Shown here: positions 41,862-50,542 of the stretch, piece after piece
Numbering within the stretch: the first letter of the stretch is position 1
How the letters are laid out: each line of letters opens with the position of its first letter
NCBI RefSeq assembly: GCF_004217185.1
Contig: NZ_SHKL01000001.1
Coordinates: 5,764,001-5,828,000 of the forward strand
Source of the DNA: Pseudonocardia sediminis
GTDB lineage: Bacteria; Actinomycetota; Actinomycetes; Mycobacteriales; Pseudonocardiaceae
Length of the DNA stretch: 64,000 nt
Reading direction: 5' to 3'
Program-made: the position numbers and the translations under genes
Notes under the pieces: generated by a model
The model's input: the letters and a program-made list of their open reading frames with translations, nothing else
Database searches by the model: none
What the model was told of the DNA's origin: nothing

Positions 41862-43130
41862 ATGCACGATCCCCGCGTCCTGCTCGACCCCGCCGCCGAC
41901 GCCGTACGCAAGCTCTCACGCCGCGGCTTCACCCTCGATCTCGCGTACCTGGAGAAGGTCTTCTCCGGTCGCAACGCCGCCATCCAGCGCGGCGACGAGG
42001 CGCGCGCGGAGTCCAAGCGGCTCTCGACCGCGGTGAAGGGCGCGACGCCGGAGGAGCGTCCGGCCCTGGTCCAGGCGTCGCGGGACCTGAAGACGACGGT
42101 CTCGGAGGCCGACGAGGAGCAGAAGCGTCTCGACGCCGAGCTCACCGAGTTCCTCCTCGGCATCCCGAACCTGCCCGCCGACGAGCTGCCCGACGGCGCC
42201 AGCGACGCCGACGCCGAGCTGGTCCGCACCTGGGGCGAGCCGCTGCCCGCCGAGGGCGCGCGCGACCACGTCGAGCTGGGCGAGAGCCTCGGGATCCTGG
42301 ACCTGGCGCGGGCCACGAAGCTCGCCGGACCGCGCTTTGCCGTGCTGTGCGGCAAGGGTCCGGCGCTGGAGCGGGCGCTCGCGCGCTACTTCCTCGACGT
42401 CGCCACCGGGCGTCACGGCTACACCGAGTTCTCGGTCCCGACGCTGGTCAACCGCGAGACGATGACCGGCACCGGGCAGCTGCCGAAGTTCGAGCAGGAC
42501 CTGTTCCGCACCGGCGTCGCCGACCGGGACCTGTTCCTGATCCCGACCGCCGAGGTCCCGCTGACGAACCTGCACGCGCGCGAGACCCTCGTCGCCGAGG
42601 ACCTCCCACTGGCCTACACCGCGCACACGCCGTGCTTCCGTTCGGAGGCCGGCAGCTACGGCCGCGACACCAAGGGCCTGATCCGGCTGCACGAGTTCTC
42701 GAAGGTCGAGCTCGTCCGGATCGTGCGCCCGGAGGACTCGCGGACGGAGCTGGAGCTGCTGCTCTCCCACGCCGAGACGGTCATGCAGGAGCTGGGCCTG
42801 GCCTACCGCGTGGTGAAGCTGGCGGCCGGCGACATCGGCTTCTCCGCCGAGATGACCTACGACATCGAGGTGTGGCTGCCCGGGCAGGGCGCGTACCGGG
42901 AGATCGCGTCGGCGTCGGACTTCGGGTCGTTCCAGGCCCGGCGCGCGTCGATCCGGACGAAGGCCAAGGACGGCACCCGCGGCTTCGCGGCGACGCTGAA
43001 CAGCTCCGGCCTGCCGATCGGCCGGACGCTCGTCGCGCTGCTCGAGCAGGGCCAGCAGCCCGACGGCAGCGTGACGATCCCGCCGGTGCTCGTCCCCTAC
43101 TGCGGCTTCGACCGGTTGGTACCGGCCTGA
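41862..43130 (+). CDS. serS: Seryl-tRNA synthetase of non-actinobacterial type
   Basis: The 422-residue class II synthetase has the N-terminal coiled coil (about 25-105), motif 2 around CFRSEAGSYGRDTKG (about 258) and motif 3 in TLNSSGLPIGRTLVALLE (about 378). It charges tRNA-Ser with serine. Compared, from memory, with housekeeping actinobacterial SerRS, which reads TLNGTLATTRWLVAILE in motif 3, it looks like the SerRS of other bacterial phyla. It also has RLHEFSKVE where nearly all have HQF-KVE. It may be a second, acquired SerRS. Its 3' end overlaps the convergent PLD gene by 34 bases. Confidence 0.92.
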   Translation: MHDPRVLLDPAADAVRKLSRRGFTLDLAYLEKVFSGRNAAIQRGDEARAESKRLSTAVKGATPEERPALVQASRDLKTTVSEADEEQKRLDAELTEFLLGIPNLPADELPDGASDADAELVRTWGEPLPAEGARDHVELGESLGILDLARATKLAGPRFAVLCGKGPALERALARYFLDVATGRHGYTEFSVPTLVNRETMTGTGQLPKFEQDLFRTGVADRDLFLIPTAEVPLTNLHARETLVAEDLPLAYTAHTPCFRSEAGSYGRDTKGLIRLHEFSKVELVRIVRPEDSRTELELLLSHAETVMQELGLAYRVVKLAAGDIGFSAEMTYDIEVWLPGQGAYREIASASDFGSFQARRASIRTKAKDGTRGFAATLNSSGLPIGRTLVALLEQGQQPDGSVTIPPVLVPYCGFDRLVPA

Positions 43131-44728
43131 ATCTTCCTCACCCCGGCCTTCGCCCCCTTCTTCGCACCGTCCGCGGCGCGGCGCAGCGGGCGGGGTGAGG
43201 GCTCGGGCCACGGCCCGACCGGCACCAGCACGCGTTCGGCCGGGGCGAACCCCGCCGGGTAGCCCGGCCTGCGCCAGCTCCCGGCCGGCGAGTCCGGGGG
43301 CAGCCAGTGCGGGTGCCAGATCCCGATCGCCAGGTCGATGTCCTCCAGCGCGGGGCGCAGCTCGTCGGTCAGCGGGGTGCGCAGGTGCTCCGCCCACAGC
43401 CGGACCCGAAGCTCACGGACGTGGTCGCCGGTCGTGACCATGACCGTCGACAGCTCGGAGTCGGTGCCGCGCATCGACCGGCTGAAGAAGTTCGCCGACC
43501 CGACGCCGGCGAACACGTCGTCGACGAGCATCAGCTTGGTGTGCACCGTGAGGTCCTCGATCCGGTGCATCATCACGTTGCCCCGGTCGGCCGGGTCGAG
43601 CTGGTCGATCACGCCGCGCTGGATGTCGCCGGTGACGCGGCGGCGGAACTTGTTGACGCCGCCGTCGGCCGGGTCCTTGCGCCCGGAGCAGACGAGGACG
43701 ACCTTCACCCCGCGCGCCGCGGCGTCGCGCAGCAGGCCGTAGAGCCGGAACGCCCGGCGCCCGCCCGGCGCCTCGTAGAAGTACTGGTCCTCGAGGTAGA
43801 TGTAGTGCTGCGCGCCGCGGATCGCGGCCGCGAGCGCGTGGAAGACCTCACGCACGCCGTGCTTGGGCATCACCGTCCAGTGCCGCCGGTACAGGGCGAA
43901 CCACTGGTCGATCTTCCAGGGCCGGAACGAGCGCAGCACCTGCACCGAGGTCCCCGGGGACGGGTACGCCGGGACGTCCGGCGCGGGCGGCAGGTCATGC
44001 AGGTAGGGCTCCGGGTTCATCTGTTCCCAGCGCGCCGGCGGGAACCACACGTCGCGCGAGGGCAGCGACGCGGCCTCCAGCCACCGTCCGCGGTAGACCT
44101 CCCACACCCGGGCCGCGGCCGGACCGCGCAGCCGCACCGCGCCGTCGTGCCAACCCCAGCGCTCCTCGCCGATCGAGAGGCGGTCGTGCGGCTCGGCGTC
44201 GTAGCGGTTCGCCGACAGGTCCAGCCCGCCGACGAACGCGGTCAGCTCGCCACCGACGTGCAGCACCACCATCTTCTGGTGGTGGCACCCGATCCCGGCG
44301 CCGGACCAGTCCAGCAGCACCCGCCCGCGCAACGACGCGTGCTCCCGGAACGCGAGCGCGGCGAACACGTTCGCCCGGAACGGCCCGATCTTGACTCCCG
44401 GCACGGACCCGCTGAACACCGCCGCGGTGAGGAGGATCCGCACGTCCACCCCCGCCGACGCCTTCTCGGCGAGCAGGTCGGTCAACGGCCGGTAGCCCTC
44501 GTCCCCGGGAGCACGGCCGGTGAGGTCCATGTCGGACTCGATCTGCAGGCCGGTCGCGAAGAAGCTGTCCCCGGGCCCGGCGCGGTCGAGCAGCGCGGAC
44601 ACCTGTGCGAAGTAGTCGATCCCGTCGATCACGGGGACCCACTCGGTGTCCTCGGTGAAGGTGGGGCTCTGCGCGGTCCCCGGCACGAGATACCGGCGGG
44701 TCAGCTCGTCCAAGGTCGTTCCGGGCAC
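43097..44728 (-). CDS. Phospholipase D-like protein (cardiolipin synthase/PLD superfamily)
   Basis: The 543-residue protein has two PLD half-sites: HHQKMVVLHVGG near residue 150 and VHTKLMLVDD near residue 395, each with downstream GGLDLS and GSANFFSRS segments. The second is a full H-x-K-x4-D; the first has His in place of Asp. No TM helix is evident. It may hydrolyse or transfer phosphatidyl groups. The C-terminus is basic (KKGAKAGVRKIQAG). GTG 44728 is the start used. Confidence 0.85.
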   Translation of the reverse strand: MPGTTLDELTRRYLVPGTAQSPTFTEDTEWVPVIDGIDYFAQVSALLDRAGPGDSFFATGLQIESDMDLTGRAPGDEGYRPLTDLLAEKASAGVDVRILLTAAVFSGSVPGVKIGPFRANVFAALAFREHASLRGRVLLDWSGAGIGCHHQKMVVLHVGGELTAFVGGLDLSANRYDAEPHDRLSIGEERWGWHDGAVRLRGPAAARVWEVYRGRWLEAASLPSRDVWFPPARWEQMNPEPYLHDLPPAPDVPAYPSPGTSVQVLRSFRPWKIDQWFALYRRHWTVMPKHGVREVFHALAAAIRGAQHYIYLEDQYFYEAPGGRRAFRLYGLLRDAAARGVKVVLVCSGRKDPADGGVNKFRRRVTGDIQRGVIDQLDPADRGNVMMHRIEDLTVHTKLMLVDDVFAGVGSANFFSRSMRGTDSELSTVMVTTGDHVRELRVRLWAEHLRTPLTDELRPALEDIDLAIGIWHPHWLPPDSPAGSWRRPGYPAGFAPAERVLVPVGPWPEPSPRPLRRAADGAKKGAKAGVRKIQAGTNRSKPQ

Positions 44729-44780
44729 GCGCAGACGCTATCCCCGGCATCCTCCGGAACGCCTCCCGGACCACGAACGG

Positions 44781-44802
44781 GGGCGGTTCAGCTGAACCGC
44801 CC
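44781..44802. repeat. 22-bp perfect palindrome, copy 2 (GGTTCAGCTGAACC family)
   Basis: The same GCGGTTCAGCTGAACCGC core as at 25039-25062. Here it lies between two divergent genes (PLD-like and DUF222/HNH), where a terminator is not expected. It is more likely a repeated element or a protein-binding site. Confidence 0.75.
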
Positions 44803-44851
44803 GGCCGCCACCCCGCCTCGGCGACCGGCCGGAACTGTCGGTCCCTGCCGA

Positions 44852-44857
44852 TAACAT
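44852..44857 (+). promoter_or_regulatory. Leaderless -10 element of the DUF222/HNH gene
   Basis: TAACAT, 7 bases before ATG 44865. Confidence 0.5.
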
Positions 44858-44864
44858 CGAACGC

Positions 44865-46280
44865 ATGTTCGCATCGACGTCGGATCTCGGCGCCCTCCCC
44901 GACGACCGGGTGGAGGCCGAGCTCGTCACGCTCGCCGGCCACCTCGCCGCCGGGACCTGCCGCTTCCTGCAGCTCCTCGCCGAGTTCGACACCCGGCAGT
45001 CCTGGGCCGGCGCCGGGGTGCGCTCGTGCGCCCACTGGCTCGGCTGGCGCGTCGGCCTCAACCACCGCACGGCGCGCGACCACCTCCGCGTCGCCCACGC
45101 CCTCGCCGATCTACCGGCCACCACCGAGGCGTTCGCCGCCGGCCGGATCTCCTACTCCAAGGTCCGCGCCCTGACCCGCATCGCGACGCCCGAGACCGAG
45201 CACCACCTGCTGGTCGTCGCCCTGCACGGCACCACCGCGCACCTCGAGAGCATGGTTCGCGCGACCCGAGCGGTGATCGATCCCCGCACCCCGCACACCC
45301 GCCGCGGCCTGCACCACGACAGCAACGAGGACGGCTCGATCACGATCCGCCTGCGCCTACCGGCCGAGCGCGCACACGAGATCCTCACCGCCGTCGACGC
45401 CGCCCTCGACGACCAGCCCGGCGGTTCAGCTGAACCGCTGAACCCCGGCCCACCCGGCCACGAACCACCCCGGGGCGTCGCCGCCGAGCCTCTCACCGCC
45501 CGCCGAGCCGACGCCTTACACGGCCTCCTGACCGGCGCCACGACCACCGACACCACCCTGGTCGTGCACCTGCGCACCGATCTCGACGACGCACCCGCGA
45601 CCACGGGCGACACCACGTCCGACGCCGAGCACACCGTCCGGATCCCCCGCCAGCGCTGTGACGATGATCGCGCGGCCGCCCACCCGGAGGAAGACGAGCC
45701 GGACCCGGCCGGCAGCACAGTCCGCACACCCCGTCCCCACGCCTGGATCGAGAACGGACCTCCCGTCGCACCCACCGTCGCCGCACGCCTGACCTGCACC
45801 GCAGCCGTGCAGGCCATCCTCGTCGACCGCCGCGGCAACCCGCTGTACCTCGGCCGACGCCGACGCACCGTCTCCCCCGCACAGCTCAGGGCCCTGCGGG
45901 TCCGCGACCGCGACCGGTGCGTCGCCCCCGGCTGCGAGGCCACCCGTCACCTGCAGGCCCATCACGTCCTGTGGTGGCGCTTCGGAGGGCCGACCGACCT
46001 CGACAACCTCGCGCTGGTCTGCGGTCACCACCACACGCTCATCCACGACCGCGACTACCGGCTCATCCCGGACGGCGACGGCGGCTTCGCCTTCACCCGC
46101 CCCGACGGGACCACCGTTCCGGTCACCGGAGACCCGACCGAGGGCGACGCCACCGCGCTGACCGGCCACGACCACCCGATCGACGACCGGACCCTCACCC
46201 CCGACTGGGGCGGCGAGCCGCTCGACATCGATCTCGCGCTCGCCTCCCTGCTCCCGGACCTCGTGGCCTCCGCCGCGTGA
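44865..46280 (+). CDS. DUF222 and HNH endonuclease domain protein (13E12-repeat family)
   Basis: The 471-residue protein has an N-terminal DUF222 domain (about 10-250; SWAGAGVRSCAHWLGWRVGL region, AGRISYSKVRALTR) and a C-terminal HNH nuclease domain (about 350-393) with CVAPGC, LQAHHVLWW, LDNLALVCGHHH and IHDRD. It is the multicopy actinobacterial family related to the M. tuberculosis 13E12 repeat; it probably cuts or nicks DNA. Its linker holds an in-frame GGTTCAGCTGAACC palindrome (encoding GGSAEP), the same motif found just upstream of the gene. Confidence 0.9.
   Translation: MFASTSDLGALPDDRVEAELVTLAGHLAAGTCRFLQLLAEFDTRQSWAGAGVRSCAHWLGWRVGLNHRTARDHLRVAHALADLPATTEAFAAGRISYSKVRALTRIATPETEHHLLVVALHGTTAHLESMVRATRAVIDPRTPHTRRGLHHDSNEDGSITIRLRLPAERAHEILTAVDAALDDQPGGSAEPLNPGPPGHEPPRGVAAEPLTARRADALHGLLTGATTTDTTLVVHLRTDLDDAPATTGDTTSDAEHTVRIPRQRCDDDRAAAHPEEDEPDPAGSTVRTPRPHAWIENGPPVAPTVAARLTCTAAVQAILVDRRGNPLYLGRRRRTVSPAQLRALRVRDRDRCVAPGCEATRHLQAHHVLWWRFGGPTDLDNLALVCGHHHTLIHDRDYRLIPDGDGGFAFTRPDGTTVPVTGDPTEGDATALTGHDHPIDDRTLTPDWGGEPLDIDLALASLLPDLVASAA
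45421..45438. repeat. 18-bp perfect palindrome, copy 3, inside the DUF222/HNH gene
   Basis: GCGGTTCAGCTGAACCGC in frame within the DUF222-HNH linker, followed by a further CTGAACC. The third copy of the palindrome seen in the window. Confidence 0.75.
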
Positions 46281-46291
46281 TCGGCCGGCCC

Positions 46292-46297
46292 TAAGCT
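46292..46297 (+). promoter_or_regulatory. Leaderless -10 element of the two-TM protein gene
   Basis: TAAGCT, 7 bases before ATG 46305. Confidence 0.5.
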
Positions 46298-46304
46298 GAC
46301 CGGC

Positions 46305-47333
46305 ATGGCACCGCGCCCCTGGTCACACGGCCATGTCGTGGCGATCGTCGAGGCCGTCTGCGCGGTGGTCGCGGCCGGCTATCTCGTCGTGATCGGGGTG
46401 TCGGCCGAGGTGGAGGGCACCGCCGGGCGCTCGGCGTTCGACCGGGGCCTCCCGTTCCTGGCCGCCCTGGTCGTCCTGGCGCTCCTGGGCCGATGGGCGG
46501 TCCGCAGCTGGCGTACCGCGGAGCGCGAGCGGGCCCACCACCAGCCGGGCCACCGTGAGCCGGGCCGCGTGGAGCTGCCGGGGACGGGCGCCGCCGGGCA
46601 GGCCGGAGCCGAGCCGAGCGGAGACGGATCGATTCACGACAGCCCGAGGGACGAGCAGCCGGAGGTGCGGCCGACTCTGTCCGGACCCGGCCGGGATGCA
46701 GTGGCGAAAGTCGTGTCGGTCCTGGCCGACGCGGAGATCTTCCGGCCGCAGGTGCCGGATCCGCGTCTCCTGGAGCAAGCCGTCGCCGACCACGGCGAGC
46801 CGGTGACCGTCCAGGCGGTGCTGGCCGCGTTGCACGAGGCCGACTACTGGAACCCGGGGTTCCGGTTCGACGACCACACCGCGGCTCTCGCGTTCCACGA
46901 CTCGCACGTCGAGCAGGACCCCGGCTCGTTGCGTCACCAGATCGACGACCTGGCCCGGCTGACCGCCGGCGAGGTCGCGATCGTCGCCGGGGACATCGAC
47001 GTCGAATGGGTGGACGGGGTGCGGGCGGCCCGGACCCGGGTGACGCTGACGGTCGGCGGAGAGCGGCTGGCGCTCGACTACCTCGGGACGGCCAAACAGC
47101 TCAGCACCGTGATCCCGGTGGCGGTGGCCCGGACCCTGCGCGGGCTCCCGGACGGGAAGAGGCCGACGCGCCGCCTGGCCTGGCTCTGGAGCGACCAGGG
47201 AGTCTGGATCACGGTCCTGCCCGCCGGTGTCGATCTCGCGCGGCTCGACGCCGATCTCGGGGACCTCCTCGAGGCCGGCGTCGGGTGGGAGTGGGTCGAC
47301 GAGCAGCAGCCGATGGCCGCGGGCGAGGAGTAG
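46305..47333 (+). CDS. Two-TM protein of unknown function
   Basis: The 342-residue protein has two TM helices (about 10-32 and 47-64), a hydrophilic linker rich in Gly/Glu/Pro, and a soluble C-terminal domain from about 125 that looks alpha/beta (LADAEIFRPQ, EADYWNPGFRFDDHTAALAF region, VWITVLPAGVDLARLDADL region). I do not recognise the family. The GC content resembles its neighbours. It converges on the S8 protease gene. Confidence 0.7.
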   Translation: MAPRPWSHGHVVAIVEAVCAVVAAGYLVVIGVSAEVEGTAGRSAFDRGLPFLAALVVLALLGRWAVRSWRTAERERAHHQPGHREPGRVELPGTGAAGQAGAEPSGDGSIHDSPRDEQPEVRPTLSGPGRDAVAKVVSVLADAEIFRPQVPDPRLLEQAVADHGEPVTVQAVLAALHEADYWNPGFRFDDHTAALAFHDSHVEQDPGSLRHQIDDLARLTAGEVAIVAGDIDVEWVDGVRAARTRVTLTVGGERLALDYLGTAKQLSTVIPVAVARTLRGLPDGKRPTRRLAWLWSDQGVWITVLPAGVDLARLDADLGDLLEAGVGWEWVDEQQPMAAGEE

Positions 47334-47346
47334 CCCGCGGGAGGGG

Positions 47347-48522
47347 TCACAACCCGCCGGTGTTGAGCAGCTTGTCGGCGGTGCCGTCCACCGAACCGCC
47401 CTTGATCACGCCGGGTACGGCGTTGTCGGTGATCCAGCTGCGGATCGTCGCGGCCGGGGCGTCGCCCTTGGCCTGCTTGTACAGCGCGGCGACACCGGCC
47501 GCGAACGGGGCCGCCATCGAGGTGCCGCTGTAGGACGCGACGCCACCGCCCGGGACCGTCGAGACGATCCGGCTGCCCGGCGCGTAGAGCGAGACGCACG
47601 GGCCGGTCGAGGAGTTCGTGGCGCGCTGGTCGTCGATCTGGGAGTTCGCGACCACCAGGACGTCCTTCGACGCCCGCGGCAGGGCGGTGCAGTCGTTGCC
47701 GCCGGTATTGCCGGCCGAGGACGCGGCGAAGACCCCGGAGTCGACCATCCGCTTGAGCGCGGCCTGCAGGGTCGGCGACCCGGCGTAGCTCCAGGACATG
47801 ACGGCCACCGACGGGCCCTTCTTGTTCTTGACCACCCAGTCGATGCCCGCGATCAGCGACGACAGGGTCCCGGTGCCGTTGCAGTCGAGCACCTTCACAC
47901 CGTGGACGCGGGCCCCCTTGGCGACGCCGTAGGTGGTCGAGGCCGCGATCCCGGCGACGACGGTGCCGTGCCCGTCGCAGTCCTCGTTCTGCGTGTCGAT
48001 CGTGTTCGTGTCCAGCGAGGCGCGGCCGCCGAAGTCGGGGTGGCTCGCGTCGACGCCGGTGTCGAGGACGTAGACGTCGACCCCGGCACCGGTGGCCGTC
48101 GTCGTGTACTTCCCGTCGAGCGGCAAATTCCGCTGGTCGATGCGGTCCAGGCCCCAGTTCACCGGCTTCGCCTGCGTGCCCTCGGCCTCCGGGGCGTCCT
48201 GGTGGGTCGCGCCGCGCGGCTCCAACGGGGTGATCTCGCGGTCCTCCTCGACGCCGAGGACGCCCGGCTCGGCCCGCATCCGGGCGGCCTGCACGCGGTC
48301 GAGCTTCGCGGCGAAACCGTGCACCGCCTCGTCGAACGTGCTCGTCGGCGTCACCCCGACCGACGCGGCCACCTTCTCGGTCTGCTCCGCCGACCCGGTC
48401 TGGACGATGTAGCCGGACGCGGTGGCCGCCGAGGGCGCAGCGGACGCGGCGGGCACACAGAGTGCACCGGCCACGGCACTGATCGTCACCAGCAGGACGA
48501 CACGGAGGAGCATGCGGATCAC
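47347..48522 (-). CDS. Secreted subtilisin-like serine protease (S8 family)
   Basis: The 391-residue preproprotein has a signal peptide (MLLRVVLLVTISAVAGA region, cleavage near ASAAPS), an inhibitor I9-type propeptide (YIVQTG...FDEAVHGFAAKL...VLGVEEDREI) and an S8 catalytic domain: Asp in VYVLDTGVDASHP, His in DGHGTVVAGIA, oxyanion Asn in SSAGNTGG and Ser in YSGTSMAAPFAAG. It is extracellular. GTG 48522 is chosen because TAGCGT (48531-48536) lies 8 bases upstream; ATG 48513 is possible. Confidence 0.9.
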   Translation of the reverse strand: MIRMLLRVVLLVTISAVAGALCVPAASAAPSAATASGYIVQTGSAEQTEKVAASVGVTPTSTFDEAVHGFAAKLDRVQAARMRAEPGVLGVEEDREITPLEPRGATHQDAPEAEGTQAKPVNWGLDRIDQRNLPLDGKYTTTATGAGVDVYVLDTGVDASHPDFGGRASLDTNTIDTQNEDCDGHGTVVAGIAASTTYGVAKGARVHGVKVLDCNGTGTLSSLIAGIDWVVKNKKGPSVAVMSWSYAGSPTLQAALKRMVDSGVFAASSAGNTGGNDCTALPRASKDVLVVANSQIDDQRATNSSTGPCVSLYAPGSRIVSTVPGGGVASYSGTSMAAPFAAGVAALYKQAKGDAPAATIRSWITDNAVPGVIKGGSVDGTADKLLNTGGL

Positions 48523-48607
48523 GAAAAGTGACGCTAGGCGTCTGTGACACGAGGTGCCAGAGACACGATGGTGCTCCGGGTGACACGTGTGACCCATGGG
48601 GTGACGC

Positions 48608-49708
48608 TCAGGAATGTGTCCCGTGCACCGCGACCTCCGCGGCCTTCACGGCGAACCACACGTCGTCGCCGGGGTCGACACCCATCTCGGCGACCGCGGC
48701 GGGGGTGACGTCGGCGGCGAGACCGTCCACCCAGGCGGGTGCCCCGTCCGGGGCGGAGGCGCGCAGACGGACGGTGTCGCCACGCGGCTCGAGGGCGGCC
48801 AGGCGCACCCGGAACACGTTGCGGGGGCTGCCCGTCGGCCGTTCGGTGTGCACGGCGACGGCCGAGGGCGGGAACACCGCCACCGCGGGTTCACCGTCGG
48901 TGACCTCCACCGAGGCGCCGTGGATCTCGATCCCGTCGGCGGTGCGCAGGGCACCGGACGCGGCGATCCCGGGGATCAGGTCGAGCCCGGCGATCCGTGC
49001 CGAGAACGAGCTGCGCGGACGGGCCAGCACGTCGCGGGTGGCGCCCTGCTCGGCGATCCGGCCGCCGGAGAGCACGACGACCCGGTCGGCGAGCACGAGG
49101 GCGTCGAGGGCGTCGTGGGTGACGAGCAGCGCGGTCTGCTTGCCGTCGCGGATCACCCGGCGCAGCAGCGTGCGCATGGCCGGGGTGGCGTCGACGTCGA
49201 GGGCGGCGAGGGGCTCGTCGAGCAGCAGCAGGCCGGGTTGCGGGGCCAGCGCGCGGGCGAGTGCCACCCGTTGCTGCTGACCACCCGAGAGCTGCGACGG
49301 GCGGCGGTCGGCGAGCTCACCGACGCCGACCTGGCCGAGCAGGTCCCGCGCGCGTTCGTCGGCCTCGGCCTTCGGGACGCCCTGCGCGCGCGGGCCGAAC
49401 GCCACGTTGGCCGCCGCGGACAGGTGCGGGAACAGCAGCGCCTGCTGCGCGAGCAACCCGACGCCGCGGCGGTGCACCGGCACGAACTCGCCGGCGTCGA
49501 CGTCGACGAGGGTGCGGTCGCCGACCCGCAGGTGCCCGGAGTCCGGGCGCAGCAGCCCGGACAGGATGCCGAGCAACGTGGACTTGCCGGCCCCGTTCGG
49601 GCCGAGCACCGCCAGCACCTCGCCGGGTGCGACGTCGAGGGAGACCTCGAGCGAGAACCCCGCCCGGTGCAGCGACGCCTGCAGCGACAGACCGACCGAC
49701 TCGCTCAT
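48608..49708 (-). CDS. modC: Molybdate ABC transporter ATP-binding protein
   Basis: The 366-residue protein has Walker A GPNGAGKST (36-44), signature LSGGQQQRVALARAL, Walker B LLLLDEPLAALD and a C-terminal TOBE/Mop domain (about 300-360) that binds molybdate. It powers molybdate import with ModB and ModA. ATG 49708 overlaps the modB stop as ATGA. Confidence 0.93.
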   Translation of the reverse strand: MSESVGLSLQASLHRAGFSLEVSLDVAPGEVLAVLGPNGAGKSTLLGILSGLLRPDSGHLRVGDRTLVDVDAGEFVPVHRRGVGLLAQQALLFPHLSAAANVAFGPRAQGVPKAEADERARDLLGQVGVGELADRRPSQLSGGQQQRVALARALAPQPGLLLLDEPLAALDVDATPAMRTLLRRVIRDGKQTALLVTHDALDALVLADRVVVLSGGRIAEQGATRDVLARPRSSFSARIAGLDLIPGIAASGALRTADGIEIHGASVEVTDGEPAVAVFPPSAVAVHTERPTGSPRNVFRVRLAALEPRGDTVRLRASAPDGAPAWVDGLAADVTPAAVAEMGVDPGDDVWFAVKAAEVAVHGTHS

Positions 49709-50532
49709 CCCCGACCGTCCATCCCGCGCGGACGCCCGACCACGATCACGACCAGCGACACCACGACCAGCAGCAACGACAGCGCGACGGCGCCGGACTC
49801 GTCCGACTCGCGCTGCAGGTAGACCAGCAACGGCAGCGTTCGGGTGGTGCCCTCCAGGCTTCCGGCGAAGGAGATGGTCGCGCCGAACTCGCCCATGCAG
49901 CGGGCGAACGCGAGCACCAGACCGGACGCGAGCCCGGGCAGCACCAGCGGCACCGTCACCCGCCGGAACGCCAGCGCGGGTGACGCGCCGAGCGTGGCCG
50001 CGACCGCCTCGTAGCGCTCACCGGCGGTGCGCAGCGCCCCCTCCAGCGACACGACGAGGAACGGCATCGCGACGAACGTCTGCGCCAGGATCACCGCCGC
50101 CGTGGTGAACGGGACGGTGATCCCGAACGCGAGGTCGAGACCCCGGCCGACGAGACCGGTCCGCCCGAGCAGGAACAGCAGCGCCAGACCCCCGACGACC
50201 GGGGGCAGCACCAGCGGCAGCAGCACGATCGACCGGATCGAGCCGAGCAGCCGCGGCCGTCGCTCCAGCCGTCCGCGGGCCAGGATCACGGCCAGCGGAC
50301 CGCCGAAGAGCAGGCACAGCACGGTCGAGACACCGGCCGTGATCAACGACAGCCGCAGCGCGTCCAGGGCGGCGTCGCTGAGCAGCAGCGACGGCATCTC
50401 CGCCCAGTCGGCGCGCAGCAGCAGTCCGAAGACCGGCAGTGCGATCAGTGCGAAACCGATCGAGGCGGGGATCCACATCCACCAAGGGAGGCCGACCCCC
50501 GCCTCGTGCCGGGTCTTGGCAGGTGCCGTCAC
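49705..50532 (-). CDS. modB: Molybdate ABC transporter permease
   Basis: The 275-residue membrane protein has about six TM helices and the permease EAA-like loop EAVAATLGASPALAFRRVTVP region (parts AATLGASPALAF). GEFGATISFAGSLEGTTRTLP is the typical ModB signature (seen as GEFGATISFAGS). It pairs with ModC and receives molybdate from ModA. It lies 10 bases after modA and overlaps modC. Confidence 0.93.
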   Translation of the reverse strand: MTAPAKTRHEAGVGLPWWMWIPASIGFALIALPVFGLLLRADWAEMPSLLLSDAALDALRLSLITAGVSTVLCLLFGGPLAVILARGRLERRPRLLGSIRSIVLLPLVLPPVVGGLALLFLLGRTGLVGRGLDLAFGITVPFTTAAVILAQTFVAMPFLVVSLEGALRTAGERYEAVAATLGASPALAFRRVTVPLVLPGLASGLVLAFARCMGEFGATISFAGSLEGTTRTLPLLVYLQRESDESGAVALSLLLVVVSLVVIVVGRPRGMDGRG

Positions 50533-50542
50533 GAACGACCCG

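Noticed and set aside
41781..43140. tRNA-Ser or T-box leader near serS
   Set aside because: The 81-base upstream gap and the downstream overlap leave no room, and no cloverleaf or T-box sequence is seen.
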